In this document: piece after piece, positions 51,641 through 60,503 of the stretch
How the letters are laid out: every line of letters begins with the position of its first letter
Numbering within the stretch: position 1 is the stretch's first letter
Assembly (NCBI GenBank): GCA_023663945.1
Contig: JAMPGL010000014.1
Location: 1 to 64,000 of the forward strand
Length of the DNA stretch: 64,000 nucleotides
Direction of reading: 5' to 3'
Origin: Lachnospiraceae bacterium
GTDB taxonomy: Bacteria > Bacillota > Clostridia > Lachnospirales > Lachnospiraceae
Program-made: the position numbers and the translations under genes
The notes under the pieces: model-generated
Told to the model about the DNA's origin: nothing
The model's input: the letters and a program-made list of their open reading frames with translations, nothing else
Databases searched by the model: none

Positions 51641-53788
51641 TTATTTTCCATCAAATTCAAATGCGCAGATCCACACGGGATTCTCCGCCAGCATGAGATG
51701 ATGATTTCCCGCCTTTTTGCTTCTGCTTACCTGAACCTGTATCATTTCCTCCTCTTTCACTCTGCCCTCTGTCAGGCATTCCCGAATTTCGCAGAAAGTC
51801 TCCATACTGACCGCGTTTATGACAACCCTCATCTGGGGATTTATCCGATACAGCTCGTTTAAAATCCCTTTCAGCTGTCCGCCGCTCCCTCCGATAAAAG
51901 CGTGGGTTGCTTTAGGCAGAAGAGAAAGTCCTTCCGGAGCCATTGTCTCTGTCACGGAAATATTTTCCAGTTCAAATTTCTCCCGGTTCTGCCTGATAAG
52001 AGAAAGCGCCTCCTTCTTTTGCTCCACCGCGCAGACCCGGACTGTATCCGACAGCCCGGCGGCTTCCACTGCAATGGATCCGGTTCCGCTTCCAATATCA
52101 TAGAGCACCGCCCCCGGATACAGTTTCAGCTTACAAATGCTGATTTCCCTTACCTCCTCTTTGGTCATGGGAACCTCTCCCCGGATAAACTCTTTGTCCG
52201 CCCTGCCGTGGGTCAGGCTTTCTGATGATGCACGGGGATTTCTGACCATACAGGTATACAAGCCCTCCTGCCTTAGTTCCCGGCACTCTTTGGGAGAATA
52301 AATTTTGACCTGCTCATCCTCATAGGACAGCTGATACCCTGCCGCGATTTCGCACTCCTGCATACCGGCATTTTCCAGAAGCTCTCCCAATCGGTTCATA
52401 TCCTTTACCCCGGACATTAACAAGAAGGTTTTGGAATTTCTCCTGATTTTGCGGACAAGATTCGGCAGTTCCTTTCCATGCATACTGTAAACGGCCGCGT
52501 CTTGATAGCTCTCTCCAATCCGGGAAGCAAGTGCCGCAACCGAAGAAATCCCCGGCAGAATCCGCAGGGATGCCTGCAGTTCTCCCGCCTCTATCTCTCT
52601 TTGCAGGGCAAGGAAAAGCGGTCTGCATCCGCTGTAAAAACCGCTGTCCCCGGAAATCAGCACTGTCACCTTCCGCCGACAGAAGAACGGCTGATTTTTC
52701 TGCATCTGTTTTAAATACGGGAGAATCTGATTTTCCCCATAAAAGGGACGCTTTTCCAGCTTCGGCTGATAGGGCGCCAGCATCCGCTCTGCTCCCAGCA
52801 GAATATCCGCGTCTGCAATTGCCTCCTGCACTTCCCTGGTGAGACTGTCCGGGCTCCCCATTCCAACACCGGCTATGGTAATCTCAAAGGATCTGGGGGA
52901 TAAAATTTTTTGTCCAAAAATCTTTTCCAATTTCTCACAGACCTCCGCAAAAGAAAGCCCCTCTTCCTCCTCCGGGCGTCCAATCACGAATGCCCGTACT
53001 CCGGTTCTCTTTGCCGCTTCAAGCTTTTCCCAAAATCCGCCGTTTCTTCCGCTTTCCTTGGTGACCAGAACGCGAATTTCATATTGGCGGATGACCGCTT
53101 CGTTCATCTGCGCCGAAAAGGGTCCCTGCATGGCAATAATCTGTTTTCCACAAATCCCATGCTCCATACACGCCGTAATACTTTCTATTCCGGGCAGAAC
53201 CCTGACGTAAAGCCTGCTTTTAATCTCCTCCGCGTTACAGTACAAGTCCAGTTCCTTGCTCCCGGTGGTCAGGAGAATGTTTCCCTCCGTCCTTTGCAAG
53301 GCTTCCCGGCATTCCTCCAAAGTGTTAAACCAGACGACTTCCCCCTGCACATTCTCCAAGCAGTTCTCGGCTTTTCTTTCCATCTCCGGCTTTTCTGAGC
53401 AGTCCTCAGCTTTTCTTTCCATCTCCGGCTTTTCTGAGCAGTCCCCGGCTTTTCTTTCCATCTCTGGCTTTGCCCAAAAGGGCTCCCGGCTTAATCTCAG
53501 ATAAGGCACTTCCAGCCCTTCCATCGCCGTCTTAATATTTGAAGTTACGGCTTTGGCGTAAGGATGCGTAGCGTCCACCACCGCCGCAAAGTCTCCTGCC
53601 AGAATCAATTCCCGAATCTGTTCCGAATCCAGCCTTCCCTGATGAACCGTCACCAGCGGATGGCTTTTGAGAACAATCTGCCCGTACTCCGTTGCCACGC
53701 AAAGAGTATGGGCGATTCCCGCCTCCGATAACAGCTCCGACAGATTCCGTCCTTCAGTTGTCCCCGCAAAAATCAGCAGCTCTTTCAA
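51641..53788 (-). CDS. CbiJ-CbiE-CbiT fusion: precorrin-6 reductase and decarboxylating methylase
   Basis: This 715-residue three-part protein covers consecutive corrin-ring steps. Residues 1-250 are CbiJ/CobK (KELLIFAGTTEGRNLSELLS, ATHPYAKAVTSN, KESGRNGGFWEKLEAAK), the NADPH-dependent reductase. From about 300 is CbiE (ITIAGVGMGSPDSLTREVQE, ISGDSGFYSG) and from about 520 CbiT (GAVLYDIGSGTGSIAVEAAG), which methylate C5/C15 and decarboxylate. CbiE and CbiT are often fused; CbiJ in the same chain is less usual. An in-frame 39-bp repeat (EKPEMERKAEDCS, three times) sits in the CbiJ part. The start is probably TTG 53788, seven bases after GGGGG, inside the end of cbiH; an ATG at 53821 is the alternative. 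Confidence 0.92.
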   Translation of the reverse strand: MKELLIFAGTTEGRNLSELLSEAGIAHTLCVATEYGQIVLKSHPLVTVHQGRLDSEQIRELILAGDFAAVVDATHPYAKAVTSNIKTAMEGLEVPYLRLSREPFWAKPEMERKAGDCSEKPEMERKAEDCSEKPEMERKAENCLENVQGEVVWFNTLEECREALQRTEGNILLTTGSKELDLYCNAEEIKSRLYVRVLPGIESITACMEHGICGKQIIAMQGPFSAQMNEAVIRQYEIRVLVTKESGRNGGFWEKLEAAKRTGVRAFVIGRPEEEEGLSFAEVCEKLEKIFGQKILSPRSFEITIAGVGMGSPDSLTREVQEAIADADILLGAERMLAPYQPKLEKRPFYGENQILPYLKQMQKNQPFFCRRKVTVLISGDSGFYSGCRPLFLALQREIEAGELQASLRILPGISSVAALASRIGESYQDAAVYSMHGKELPNLVRKIRRNSKTFLLMSGVKDMNRLGELLENAGMQECEIAAGYQLSYEDEQVKIYSPKECRELRQEGLYTCMVRNPRASSESLTHGRADKEFIRGEVPMTKEEVREISICKLKLYPGAVLYDIGSGTGSIAVEAAGLSDTVRVCAVEQKKEALSLIRQNREKFELENISVTETMAPEGLSLLPKATHAFIGGSGGQLKGILNELYRINPQMRVVINAVSMETFCEIRECLTEGRVKEEEMIQVQVSRSKKAGNHHLMLAENPVWICAFEFDGK
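53360..53476. repeat. In-frame three-copy array, 39-bp unit
   Basis: Units start at 53360, 53399 and 53438 and encode EKPEMERKAEDCS-like 13-residue repeats within the CbiJ part of the fusion protein, between its LRLSREPF and GEVVWFNTLEE strands. Confidence 0.92.
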
Positions 53789-54518
53789 CTTGATACCCCC
53801 GTTTGGTGACCAATCTTCCATTTAATAATTCCGTGCCGGAATTTCCCACGAACACCGTCGTAAACATATTTACTTCCTGCTCCTTTAGTTCCTGTAAGGT
53901 ACAGACCCCGGAGCGGGTTCCTTCTCTTCCGATGTTTTCCACGAAACCGCAGGCACGCTCTTTTTCCATGCTTTCAAGCAGAATCTCACAGGCTCTTTTC
54001 AGATAATCCTTTCTCTTACGGCTGGAAGGGTTATAAATGGCAATGGCAAAATCCCCCTCCGCCGCCGCCCACAGTCTCTTTTCAATCTTTTCCCAAGGAG
54101 TCAGCAGGTCGCTTAGGCTTATCACGCAGAAATCATGATTTAAGGGGGCTCCAAGGATTGCGGCTCCGCTGACCGCCGCCGTAATTCCGGGAATCACAAC
54201 AAGCTCCGTCTCCGGGTAATCCTGCCCCATCTCATACATCAGGGAAGCAAGCCCGTAAATCCCCGCATCACCGCTGCACACGAGGGCTACCCGCTTTCCG
54301 GACTCCGCCTTCCGAAAGCAGAGCTCACAGCGTTCCTTTTCCTTCCGCATGGGAGTGGAGTACATTTCCTTTTCCTGAAACCGCTGTCCCAAGAGCTTTA
54401 GATACAACGGATAACCCACAATCACATCCGCAAGCTCCAACGCCCTAAGCGCCTCCCCGGTCATCATAGTTTCCTTCCCCGGTCCCATTCCTACAATCAT
54501 GATCTTACGCTTCATCAA
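53754..54518 (-). CDS. cbiH: Precorrin-3B/cobalt-factor III C17-methyltransferase
   Basis: This 254-residue SAM-dependent tetrapyrrole methylase contracts the ring by methylating C17. Signatures are KIMIVGMGPGKETMMTGEAL, ADVIVGYPLYLKLL, ALVCSGDAGIYGLASLMYEM (the GDxGIY/xG loop), ELVVIPGITAAVSGAAILGA and PLNHDFCVISLSDLLTPWEK. PFAIAIYNPSSRKR-like residues (DFAIAIYNPSSRKRKDYLKR) mark the CobJ/CbiH branch. It overlaps cbiG by 14 bases and the fusion gene by at least 35. Confidence 0.94.
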   Translation of the reverse strand: MMKRKIMIVGMGPGKETMMTGEALRALELADVIVGYPLYLKLLGQRFQEKEMYSTPMRKEKERCELCFRKAESGKRVALVCSGDAGIYGLASLMYEMGQDYPETELVVIPGITAAVSGAAILGAPLNHDFCVISLSDLLTPWEKIEKRLWAAAEGDFAIAIYNPSSRKRKDYLKRACEILLESMEKERACGFVENIGREGTRSGVCTLQELKEQEVNMFTTVFVGNSGTELLNGRLVTKRGYQVERAADFCGDN

Positions 54519-55620
54519 AGCTCACACTCCATTTCCTTTTTGCAACGGCAATGGTCATTCCATCTTCTGCGCATTTTTTTAAAATTAATGTTCCATCCGC
54601 TCCGCAGGCTTTGACTGCCGCCCGTTCACACACATTGTCCACGCCCACCTGTTCCTTTACAAACAGAGAGGGCTGAAAATCTCCCTCCACCGCCTGCAAT
54701 TCCTCCGCCTCATAAGTCCAAAAAGGAATTTTCTCCTTTTGGCACCATGCAAGGATTCCCGCCTCCTCCTTTTTTTGCGAGACGGAGGCTGCCGCCCAAA
54801 TCTGCCGGGTTTCTATTCCCAGCTCCTTTAATTTGCGCCTCAAAAAGGCTTCCAGCTCCTTCGCTTCTTTTCCTTTTTTACAGCCAATCCCGATCACATA
54901 CTCCTTCGGGCACAGACAAAGCTGTGCGGGAAATTGCCCCTTTTCGGAAGTAATCAGTACGTCTACGGGTTCCCGGGGCGGATAGGGCAGTATCCGTATC
55001 CCCTCGAAATCCCTGAGTGGTTTCACGGTTTTCCATTTTTCCTGCAAATCATCTTCCGCTCCATAAATTCCATGCCCTTTTTCTATGGATAAGGTGATTT
55101 CTTCCCCTGCCAGTGCTTTGGCAGAAACCCCTGCAATCCCGTCTTTATTCACTATAAAAAGCCCGTTCTTTTTGGCGAACAGATCCACCGCAAATTTCCG
55201 GTTCATGTCCGTCGCTGTTGTGATTACCGCCTGCGCCCCTGTCTTTTCTGCCAAATAAACTGCAAGCGCATTTGCACCGCCCACATGCCCGGAAAGAATG
55301 GGAATCACATACTTCCCGTTTTCATCCATCACAAGCACCGGGCTGTCCCGAAGCTTATCCTTAAGATGGGGAGCGATTGCCCTGACCGCAATTCCGCAGG
55401 CACCGATAAACAAAAGGGCATGTCCCTTTTCCATCTGCTCTCCCGCCCATTCTCCCACCGGCTTCTCCGTAAAGGCTGTCCGCCCGGCGGAACCGCCCTT
55501 TTGACCTGCATATGCCTTCTGTCTGGTAAACAACAGTGTCTCCATCTCCTCCGCTTCCTCGGCAATGCGTTCCGAAAGGATTTTTCCCTTTTGGGTAAAA
55601 CTAATGATACTCAGCTTCAT
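54505..55620 (-). CDS. cbiG: Cobalt-precorrin 5A hydrolase
   Basis: This 371-residue enzyme removes the C20 fragment as acetaldehyde by opening the delta-lactone. The N terminus has LSIISFTQKGKILSERIAEE, with LLFIGACGIAVRAIAPHLKD, KDSPVLVMDENGKYVIPIL-like residues and LSGHVGGANALAVYLAEKTG (CbiG N and middle domains). The C-terminal domain starts YVIGIGCKKGKEAKELEAFL and ends SFDEA. Length is normal. The segment between it and cbiF holds a 32-bp tandem array. Confidence 0.94.
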   Translation of the reverse strand: MKLSIISFTQKGKILSERIAEEAEEMETLLFTRQKAYAGQKGGSAGRTAFTEKPVGEWAGEQMEKGHALLFIGACGIAVRAIAPHLKDKLRDSPVLVMDENGKYVIPILSGHVGGANALAVYLAEKTGAQAVITTATDMNRKFAVDLFAKKNGLFIVNKDGIAGVSAKALAGEEITLSIEKGHGIYGAEDDLQEKWKTVKPLRDFEGIRILPYPPREPVDVLITSEKGQFPAQLCLCPKEYVIGIGCKKGKEAKELEAFLRRKLKELGIETRQIWAAASVSQKKEEAGILAWCQKEKIPFWTYEAEELQAVEGDFQPSLFVKEQVGVDNVCERAAVKACGADGTLILKKCAEDGMTIAVAKRKWSVSFDEA

Positions 55621-55631
55621 AATCTCCCGCC

Positions 55632-55727
55632 CTTCATGCTCTGTTCCCGTTTCGATCCTTTCTCTTCATGCTCTGTCTCCATTTTATCCTTTTCCATCAT
55701 GTTCTGTCCCCATTTTGATCCGTTCCC
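55632..55727. repeat. Three-copy tandem array, about 32-bp unit
   Basis: Units begin CTTCATGCTCTGTTCCCGTT (55632), CTTCATGCTCTGTCTCCATT (55664) and CATCATGTTCTGTCCCCATT (55695). The array fills the cbiF-cbiG gap; the cbiF stop (55697) lies within the third unit. Confidence 0.85.
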
Positions 55728-56473
55728 TTTCGGAACTCCGTGGAAAAGTCCGGCGCATACAGTCTGGATCTCTGATAATTCTGATGAGTCAGCACATCCC
55801 CCACCAGCACCAGCGCCGTTTTGGTAATATGGTGCGCCGACGCTGTGCGTTCCAAGTCTTCCAGCGTGCAGAGATAAACCTCCTCTTCCTGCCAGGTAGC
55901 CTTGTAGACCAGCGCCGCGGGCGTCTCCTTCCCGTATCCGCCTGCAAGTAACCGCCTGCTAAGCTCCCCAAGCATTCCAGTGCTCAGATAAATTGCCATG
56001 GAAGCGTGATGAGCGGCAAAGCTCTCTATGCTTTCCCTCTCCGGCACTTTGGTCTTTCCCTCCATTCTGGTAATGATGAGCGACTGGGAAATTCCCGGCA
56101 GAGTATATTCCAGATTTAAGGATGCCGCCGCCCCAAAGCAGGCACTTACTCCCGGACAGCTCTCATAGGGAATCCCGAGCTTGTCCAGTTCGTCCATCTG
56201 TTCCCGGACTGCCCCGTAAATACTGGCGTCTCCCGTGTGGAGGCGCACCGTCATCCTGCCCGCGCTCTCCGCTTTCTGCATCAGACACACCACCTCTTCC
56301 AAGGTAAGCTTAGCGCTGTTATAAATCTCACACTCTTTTTTTGCATAAGAAAGCAGCTCCGGATTGACCAGCGAACCGGCAAAGATAATCACATCCGCCT
56401 GTTCCAGCATCCGCTTTCCCCTGACGGTAATTAAATCTGCCGCGCCGCTTCCTGCTCCAACAAAGTAAACCAT
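55697..56473 (-). CDS. cbiF: Precorrin-4 / cobalt-precorrin-4 C11-methyltransferase
   Basis: This 258-residue tetrapyrrole methylase has VYFVGAGSGAADLITVRGKR, ADVIIFAGSLVNPELLSYAK, TGDASIYGAVREQMDELDKL, SCPGVSACFGAAASLNLEYT and STGMLGELSRRLLAGGYGKE, all typical for CbiF/CobM. It methylates C11. The start lies within the end of cbiD, overlapping by 43 bases. The last dozen residues (FRKGTDQNGDRT) come from the tandem array and are probably not conserved. Confidence 0.94.
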   Translation of the reverse strand: MVYFVGAGSGAADLITVRGKRMLEQADVIIFAGSLVNPELLSYAKKECEIYNSAKLTLEEVVCLMQKAESAGRMTVRLHTGDASIYGAVREQMDELDKLGIPYESCPGVSACFGAAASLNLEYTLPGISQSLIITRMEGKTKVPERESIESFAAHHASMAIYLSTGMLGELSRRLLAGGYGKETPAALVYKATWQEEEVYLCTLEDLERTASAHHITKTALVLVGDVLTHQNYQRSRLYAPDFSTEFRKGTDQNGDRT

Positions 56474-57633
56474 TCTTCCGCCCCCTTACTTTTTGCAAGC
56501 TCTCCAAGCTCATTGGTATATAAAATGCAGTCTGCCGCGAGCTTTCCTCCTGCACGCTTTTCCAGATAATAGCAGATGCGGTCGGCTGCCCGCTCCATCA
56601 CCGGCTGTAATTTTCCGGACTCTTTCAAAATCCCTGCCGCCTCCTCCGTGGTGGCGCATTCTAGGATTCTCAGGCACTGCCGGGGCTCCACCTGTTCTCT
56701 TAAGGAAAATGCCGTCAAAAGCTCCATCCTGCAGTCCGCCTCCTTAGAGTGCGTGTTCATGATTCCTCCCGCAATCTTAATCAGTTTCCCTAAGTGCCCG
56801 GTGAGGAGCAATTTTTGAAACCCAAGCTCCACCGCCATATCAACAGTATCTCCGATAAAGTTACTGCATTTCACGCTCCGGTCCAAATCGTATCCGTAAG
56901 TTTTTTGCACAAAGTGAAGCCCATAGTTTCCCGGCGAGACCGCAACGTAATCAAACCCCTGCACCCTTCGCTGGTTTAATTCCACTTTAATGGTGTCCAA
57001 AACCGCCTGACTGCTCATAGGCTCCACAATCCCGCTGGTTCCCAATATGGAAATCCCGCCTGTGATTCCAAGCCGGGGATTAAAAGTCTGCCCGGCAATC
57101 CGCTCTCCATCCGGAACGAAGATTTCAACCCTAAGGCTGCCCTGATAATCCGTCAGTTCACAGACCTCCGCTGCCTCTTTGCGGATCATTTCCCTTGGGA
57201 CATGATTGATAGCGGCGCTTCCCACGGGCTGATCCAGCCCCGGTTTTGTTATCCTCCCAACTCCGATTCCGCCGTCAATCTCAATATTCCATCCGCCGAT
57301 GCTTTTCAAATCACTTCCGGCATCTTCCCGGCAATTCCCGGCATCTTCTTTGCAAATTCCGGCATCTTCCCGGCAGACCCTCTCATCTCCCATCCGGACT
57401 CTTGCATAAATCAGTGCGCCGGTTGTGACATCCGGGTCGTCCCCGCCGTCCTTTCGCACCGCACAGCTGACCTCTCTTTCGCCCCGTCTGACATCAACAA
57501 GCTGTGCCGTATAGGGAATGCCCTTCGGCGTTTCTATGGTGATTTCTGTCTTTTCCCTGCCTGTCAGGAGCATGTACGCAGCCGCTTTTGCCGCAGCCGC
57601 CGCACAGCTTCCCGTGGTAAATCCATACCGCAT
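56431..57633 (-). CDS. cbiD: Cobalt-precorrin-5B C1-methyltransferase
   Basis: This 400-residue enzyme methylates C1 in the anaerobic branch. Signatures are RYGFTTGSCAAAAAKAAAYM at the N terminus, SCAVRKDGGDDPDVTTGALI near residue 75, GGIGVGRITKPGLDQPVGSA, INHVPREMI, GISILGTSGIVEPMSSQAVL and KLLLTGHLGKLIKIAGGIMN. I chose ATG 57633, eight bases after AGGAG; the frame is open 63 bases further upstream without a better site. An in-frame 21-bp repeat (REDAGNC-like, three copies) sits after about residue 93. Presence of CbiD, CbiG and CbiJ argues for the oxygen-independent pathway. Confidence 0.95.
   Translation of the reverse strand: MRYGFTTGSCAAAAAKAAAYMLLTGREKTEITIETPKGIPYTAQLVDVRRGEREVSCAVRKDGGDDPDVTTGALIYARVRMGDERVCREDAGICKEDAGNCREDAGSDLKSIGGWNIEIDGGIGVGRITKPGLDQPVGSAAINHVPREMIRKEAAEVCELTDYQGSLRVEIFVPDGERIAGQTFNPRLGITGGISILGTSGIVEPMSSQAVLDTIKVELNQRRVQGFDYVAVSPGNYGLHFVQKTYGYDLDRSVKCSNFIGDTVDMAVELGFQKLLLTGHLGKLIKIAGGIMNTHSKEADCRMELLTAFSLREQVEPRQCLRILECATTEEAAGILKESGKLQPVMERAADRICYYLEKRAGGKLAADCILYTNELGELAKSKGAEEWFTLLEQEAARQI
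57317..57379. repeat. In-frame three-copy array, 21-bp unit in cbiD
   Basis: CCGGCATCTTCCCGGCAATTC and two variants encode CREDAGI, CKEDAGN and CREDAGS on the minus strand. Confidence 0.85.
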
Positions 57634-57691
57634 TCCAAACGCTCCTATCCTTTTTGTATTTTGGCGCACCTGCACAAATTTCCAGTCAGCC

Positions 57692-57742
57692 AGCAACCCC
57701 GATGCAAGCGGTCACTTGACTCATTGCCCGTGGGAATCAACT
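57692..57742. repeat. Interspersed hairpin repeat, copy 5 (diverged)
   Basis: ACCCCGATGCAAGCGGTCAC, TTGACTCATTGCCCGTGGGA and ATCAACTC follow the order of copies 1 and 4, but the hairpin stem is broken. It fills the space between cbiD and cbiC and reaches the cbiC stop codon. Confidence 0.65.
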
Positions 57743-58410
57743 CAATTCCCCCTGTCTTTTCCCACAAGCTCATACAAAAGAGCGTTGCAGACTGCCGCGG
57801 CAATATTGCTTCCTCCCTTTCTGCCCCGGTTGACAATAAAAGGAACCTGCGTCTCCATAATCAACTCTTTTGCCGCTTCCACGTTTACAAAGCCAACCGG
57901 CACGCCGATGATAAACGCCGGACAGAAGGTTTTTGCCTGTATCATCTCATAGAGACGCACCAGCGCGGTGGGCGCATTGCCGATTGCAAAGATAATCGGC
58001 TTTTTTAACCCTGACGCCTTCTCCATGCTCACTGCCGCTCTGGTGGTTTTCCGCTCCTTGGCAAGTCTTGCCACATCCGCATCCGCCATAAAGCAGTGCG
58101 CCTCTCCCCCCAGCTTTGCAAGCACCCTTTTGTTAATCCCTGCCAGCGCCATATTGGTATCCGTCACGATATCCGCTCCCTGCAAAAGAAGTTCTCCGGC
58201 GGTCTGCACCGCTCCCGGAGAATAGACCATGGTATCCGCGTAATCAAAATCCGCACTGGTATGAATCACCCGTTTTGTGACCGCCTCCTGCTCCTTGGGG
58301 AGCGCAATTCCTCTATTTTGAAGCTCTAAAGAGATTATCTCAAAGCTCCTTTTTTCAATCTCCTCCGGCAGTAAACTGATAATCTGTTTCACGCTCTCTG
58401 TTTTCTGCAC
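57742..58410 (-). CDS. cbiC: Precorrin-8X / cobalt-precorrin-8 methylmutase
   Basis: This 222-residue enzyme moves the C11 methyl to C12 to give (hydrogeno)cobyrinate. Typical segments are EEIEKRSFEIISLE, VTKRVIHTSADFDYADTMVY with the catalytic histidine (RVIHTSAD), GADIVTDTNMALAGINKRVL, KPIIFAIGNAPTALVRLYEM and IIGVPVGFVNVEAAKELIM. Length is standard. It overlaps the decarboxylase gene by 22 bases. Confidence 0.96.
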   Translation of the reverse strand: MQKTESVKQIISLLPEEIEKRSFEIISLELQNRGIALPKEQEAVTKRVIHTSADFDYADTMVYSPGAVQTAGELLLQGADIVTDTNMALAGINKRVLAKLGGEAHCFMADADVARLAKERKTTRAAVSMEKASGLKKPIIFAIGNAPTALVRLYEMIQAKTFCPAFIIGVPVGFVNVEAAKELIMETQVPFIVNRGRKGGSNIAAAVCNALLYELVGKDRGN

Positions 58411-59435
58411 TTGATTTCTCCTATCGCTCTCAGCAAAATTTCATTTTCTTCCCGGCTTTTTACCGCAATCCGGTAATACCCTTCCTGCAATCCCCTAAAA
58501 TTCCTACAGTCACGAATCAAAATTCCTTTCTCCAAAAGCTTTTCATATAAATTTTCCCGGCTGTGGAGAAACAAGAAGTCGGCTTCCCCCGAAATCACGG
58601 TAATCCCAAGTTCTTCCAGCCCTTTCGTCAGGAACTTTCGTTCCTCCGCCGTGTAACTAACGGTTCTTTTTAAAAACTCTTTCTGCCCTCCGCAGGCAAT
58701 CCCTGCCTCCTGCGCAAAACAGGACAGATTCCACTCCGGAAGCTGTCTTTTTATCTTGGCGCGAACCTGCTCCCCCACGCATGCCAGATACCCCAGACGC
58801 ACTCCCGGAATCCCAAAGGTCTTGGTAAATGCCCCTGTCAGAATCAGGTTTTCAAAGCGTTCCACCGCCCCGATCATAGACACATTTTCCATGCAAAAGG
58901 GAGCAAAACACTCGTCAAGCATCACCCGGATTCCTCTCTGCCTGCAATGCGCCAGCACCTCCAATAAGTACTCCCTGTCAAGGGTTCTTCCCGTAGGATT
59001 GTTGGGGTTAGCCAGAAAGAGAAGGTCAACCTCTTCGGTGAGAACCGCCCGCAAGTCTTCTCCGGGAACAAATCCCAACTCCTCTCTCATTGGGTAATAG
59101 AGAATCTCTCCGCCTCCCGCCTTAGCCGCATACTCGTACCCATAAAAAGAGGGCACGGGTATCACCGTCCTGCCGGGTCTGATGCCGTGAACGCCCGCCA
59201 AAAAAAGCTCCGAAGCGCCGTTTCCAAAAAGAAGAAACTCCTCCGGTATTTCCAGCATCTCCCCGACAGCCTTCCGCAGACGCTCTGCGCGGATGTCCGG
59301 ATAACTTCCAATCTTTTCCAACGCTTCTTCAAGCGCTTTCCTGACTGCCTCCGGCGCTCCCAGCGGATTCCCGTTTACGGAAAAGTCCAGTTGTATGTCA
59401 TTGTTGTAAATATCACCGCCATGAATTATTTCCAT
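58389..59435 (-). CDS. Threonine-phosphate decarboxylase-like PLP enzyme
   Basis: This 348-residue fold-type I aminotransferase-like protein has HGGDIYNNDIQLDFSVNGNP at the N terminus, FLLFGNGASELFLAGVHGIR, NPNNPTGRTLDREYLLEVLA, RVMLDECFAPFC and the PLP-lysine site LTGAFTKTFGIPGVRLGYLA. In Salmonella CobD, the same type of enzyme makes (R)-1-amino-2-propanol phosphate for the nucleotide loop. Position in the operon next to cbiB, which uses that product, supports the role. The start codon is the first unit of an 11-bp tandem array. Confidence 0.88.
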   Translation of the reverse strand: MEIIHGGDIYNNDIQLDFSVNGNPLGAPEAVRKALEEALEKIGSYPDIRAERLRKAVGEMLEIPEEFLLFGNGASELFLAGVHGIRPGRTVIPVPSFYGYEYAAKAGGGEILYYPMREELGFVPGEDLRAVLTEEVDLLFLANPNNPTGRTLDREYLLEVLAHCRQRGIRVMLDECFAPFCMENVSMIGAVERFENLILTGAFTKTFGIPGVRLGYLACVGEQVRAKIKRQLPEWNLSCFAQEAGIACGGQKEFLKRTVSYTAEERKFLTKGLEELGITVISGEADFLFLHSRENLYEKLLEKGILIRDCRNFRGLQEGYYRIAVKSREENEILLRAIGEIKCRKQRA

Positions 59436-59500
59436 ACTGCTCCTATATTGCTCCCCTATTGCTCACATATTACTCCCATACTATTCCCATATTACTCCCG
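59435..59500. repeat. Six-copy tandem array, 11-bp unit
   Basis: Units such as TATTGCTCCCC and TATTACTCCCA start at 59435, 59446, 59457, 59468, 59479 and 59490. It lies between cbiB and the decarboxylase gene, occupying the ribosome-binding region of the latter. Confidence 0.9.
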
Positions 59501-59525
59501 CCTACAGATTTCCAGCCCTGCTCTG

Positions 59526-60503
59526 CTATCTCGCGAAGCCTGCCGCAAGCAGAGACAGCAGACAAAGGATTTCCCCCAAAAAGGCAGTCAGAAGCATTAG
59601 CCGGTTTGCACGGCGGATATCCTCAGGCTCCGCCTGTCTGCATGCCTCTCCAATATAAGGCTTCTTTACCACCCTGCCAAAGTAGCTTGCATCTCCGGCA
59701 AGACGGATTCCCAAGGCTCCCGCGCACACCGACTCCGTCTGGGCGGAATTGGGGCTTGCATGGTTCCTGCGGTCTCTCCGATATATGGAGACTGCCCCCG
59801 TAAAAGAAAAGCTTCTTCCTCCCAGCAGGGAGGCAAATATCATCAGCCATGCGCTGATTCGCGCCGGAACAAAGTTCACCAAATCGTCCAGCTTAGCCGC
59901 CGCTCTTCCAAAAAAAAGATACTTCCCATTTTGATAGCCGACCATGGAATCCATGGTATTCACCGCTTTATACCAAAACCCCAAAACAGGACCGCCAATC
60001 GCCGTATACAACATGGGCGCAATCACCCCGTCTGAGGTATTTTCCGCTACGGTCTCCACTGCCGCCTTCACAATCCCCTCCGCAGAAAGGCATACGGTAT
60101 CCCTTCCCACAATCATGGAAACCGCCTCTCTTGCTCCCTCCGTATCCCGCTCTCTTAAGTGCCGGTAAACCTTCATGCTTTCCACTTTCAAACACTTTAC
60201 CGCAAGAATCTGATAGGTCATGACAGCTTCTAAGGCAGTTCCCATGTACGGATGAATCCTGTATGCGGTCAGCAGAAGCAGCGCCGTCACAGCCAGAACC
60301 GCCCCCGATGTAAGCAGTACCAGCCAGACTCCCTTTTGAAGCTCCTGCTCCCTGGTATCCTCCGGCTTTCTAAGACAATGCTCCAGCCGGGTTATGAGTG
60401 CTCCCATCAGTCGTACCGGATGGGGGATAAAAGCCGGGTCTCCCAAAATCAGATCCAGCAGAAATCCGACGCCGAACGCCGTCATATGATATTGCATGTG
60501 CAC
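59526..60503 (-). CDS. cbiB: Adenosylcobinamide-phosphate synthase
   Basis: This 325-residue membrane protein joins the aminopropanol (phosphate) arm to cobyric acid. Signatures are FLLDLILGDPAFIPHPVRLM, RDTEGAREAVSMIVGRDTVC (the R-x-x-V-x-x-I-V-x-R-D motif), AETVAENTSDGVIAPMLYTA and NTMDSMVGYQNGKYLFFGRA. Four or five membrane segments are visible. A GTG at 60503 is the first start with AAGGGG upstream; ATGs two and six codons later are possible. It overlaps the end of cobC. Confidence 0.95.
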   Translation of the reverse strand: MHMQYHMTAFGVGFLLDLILGDPAFIPHPVRLMGALITRLEHCLRKPEDTREQELQKGVWLVLLTSGAVLAVTALLLLTAYRIHPYMGTALEAVMTYQILAVKCLKVESMKVYRHLRERDTEGAREAVSMIVGRDTVCLSAEGIVKAAVETVAENTSDGVIAPMLYTAIGGPVLGFWYKAVNTMDSMVGYQNGKYLFFGRAAAKLDDLVNFVPARISAWLMIFASLLGGRSFSFTGAVSIYRRDRRNHASPNSAQTESVCAGALGIRLAGDASYFGRVVKKPYIGEACRQAEPEDIRRANRLMLLTAFLGEILCLLSLLAAGFAR

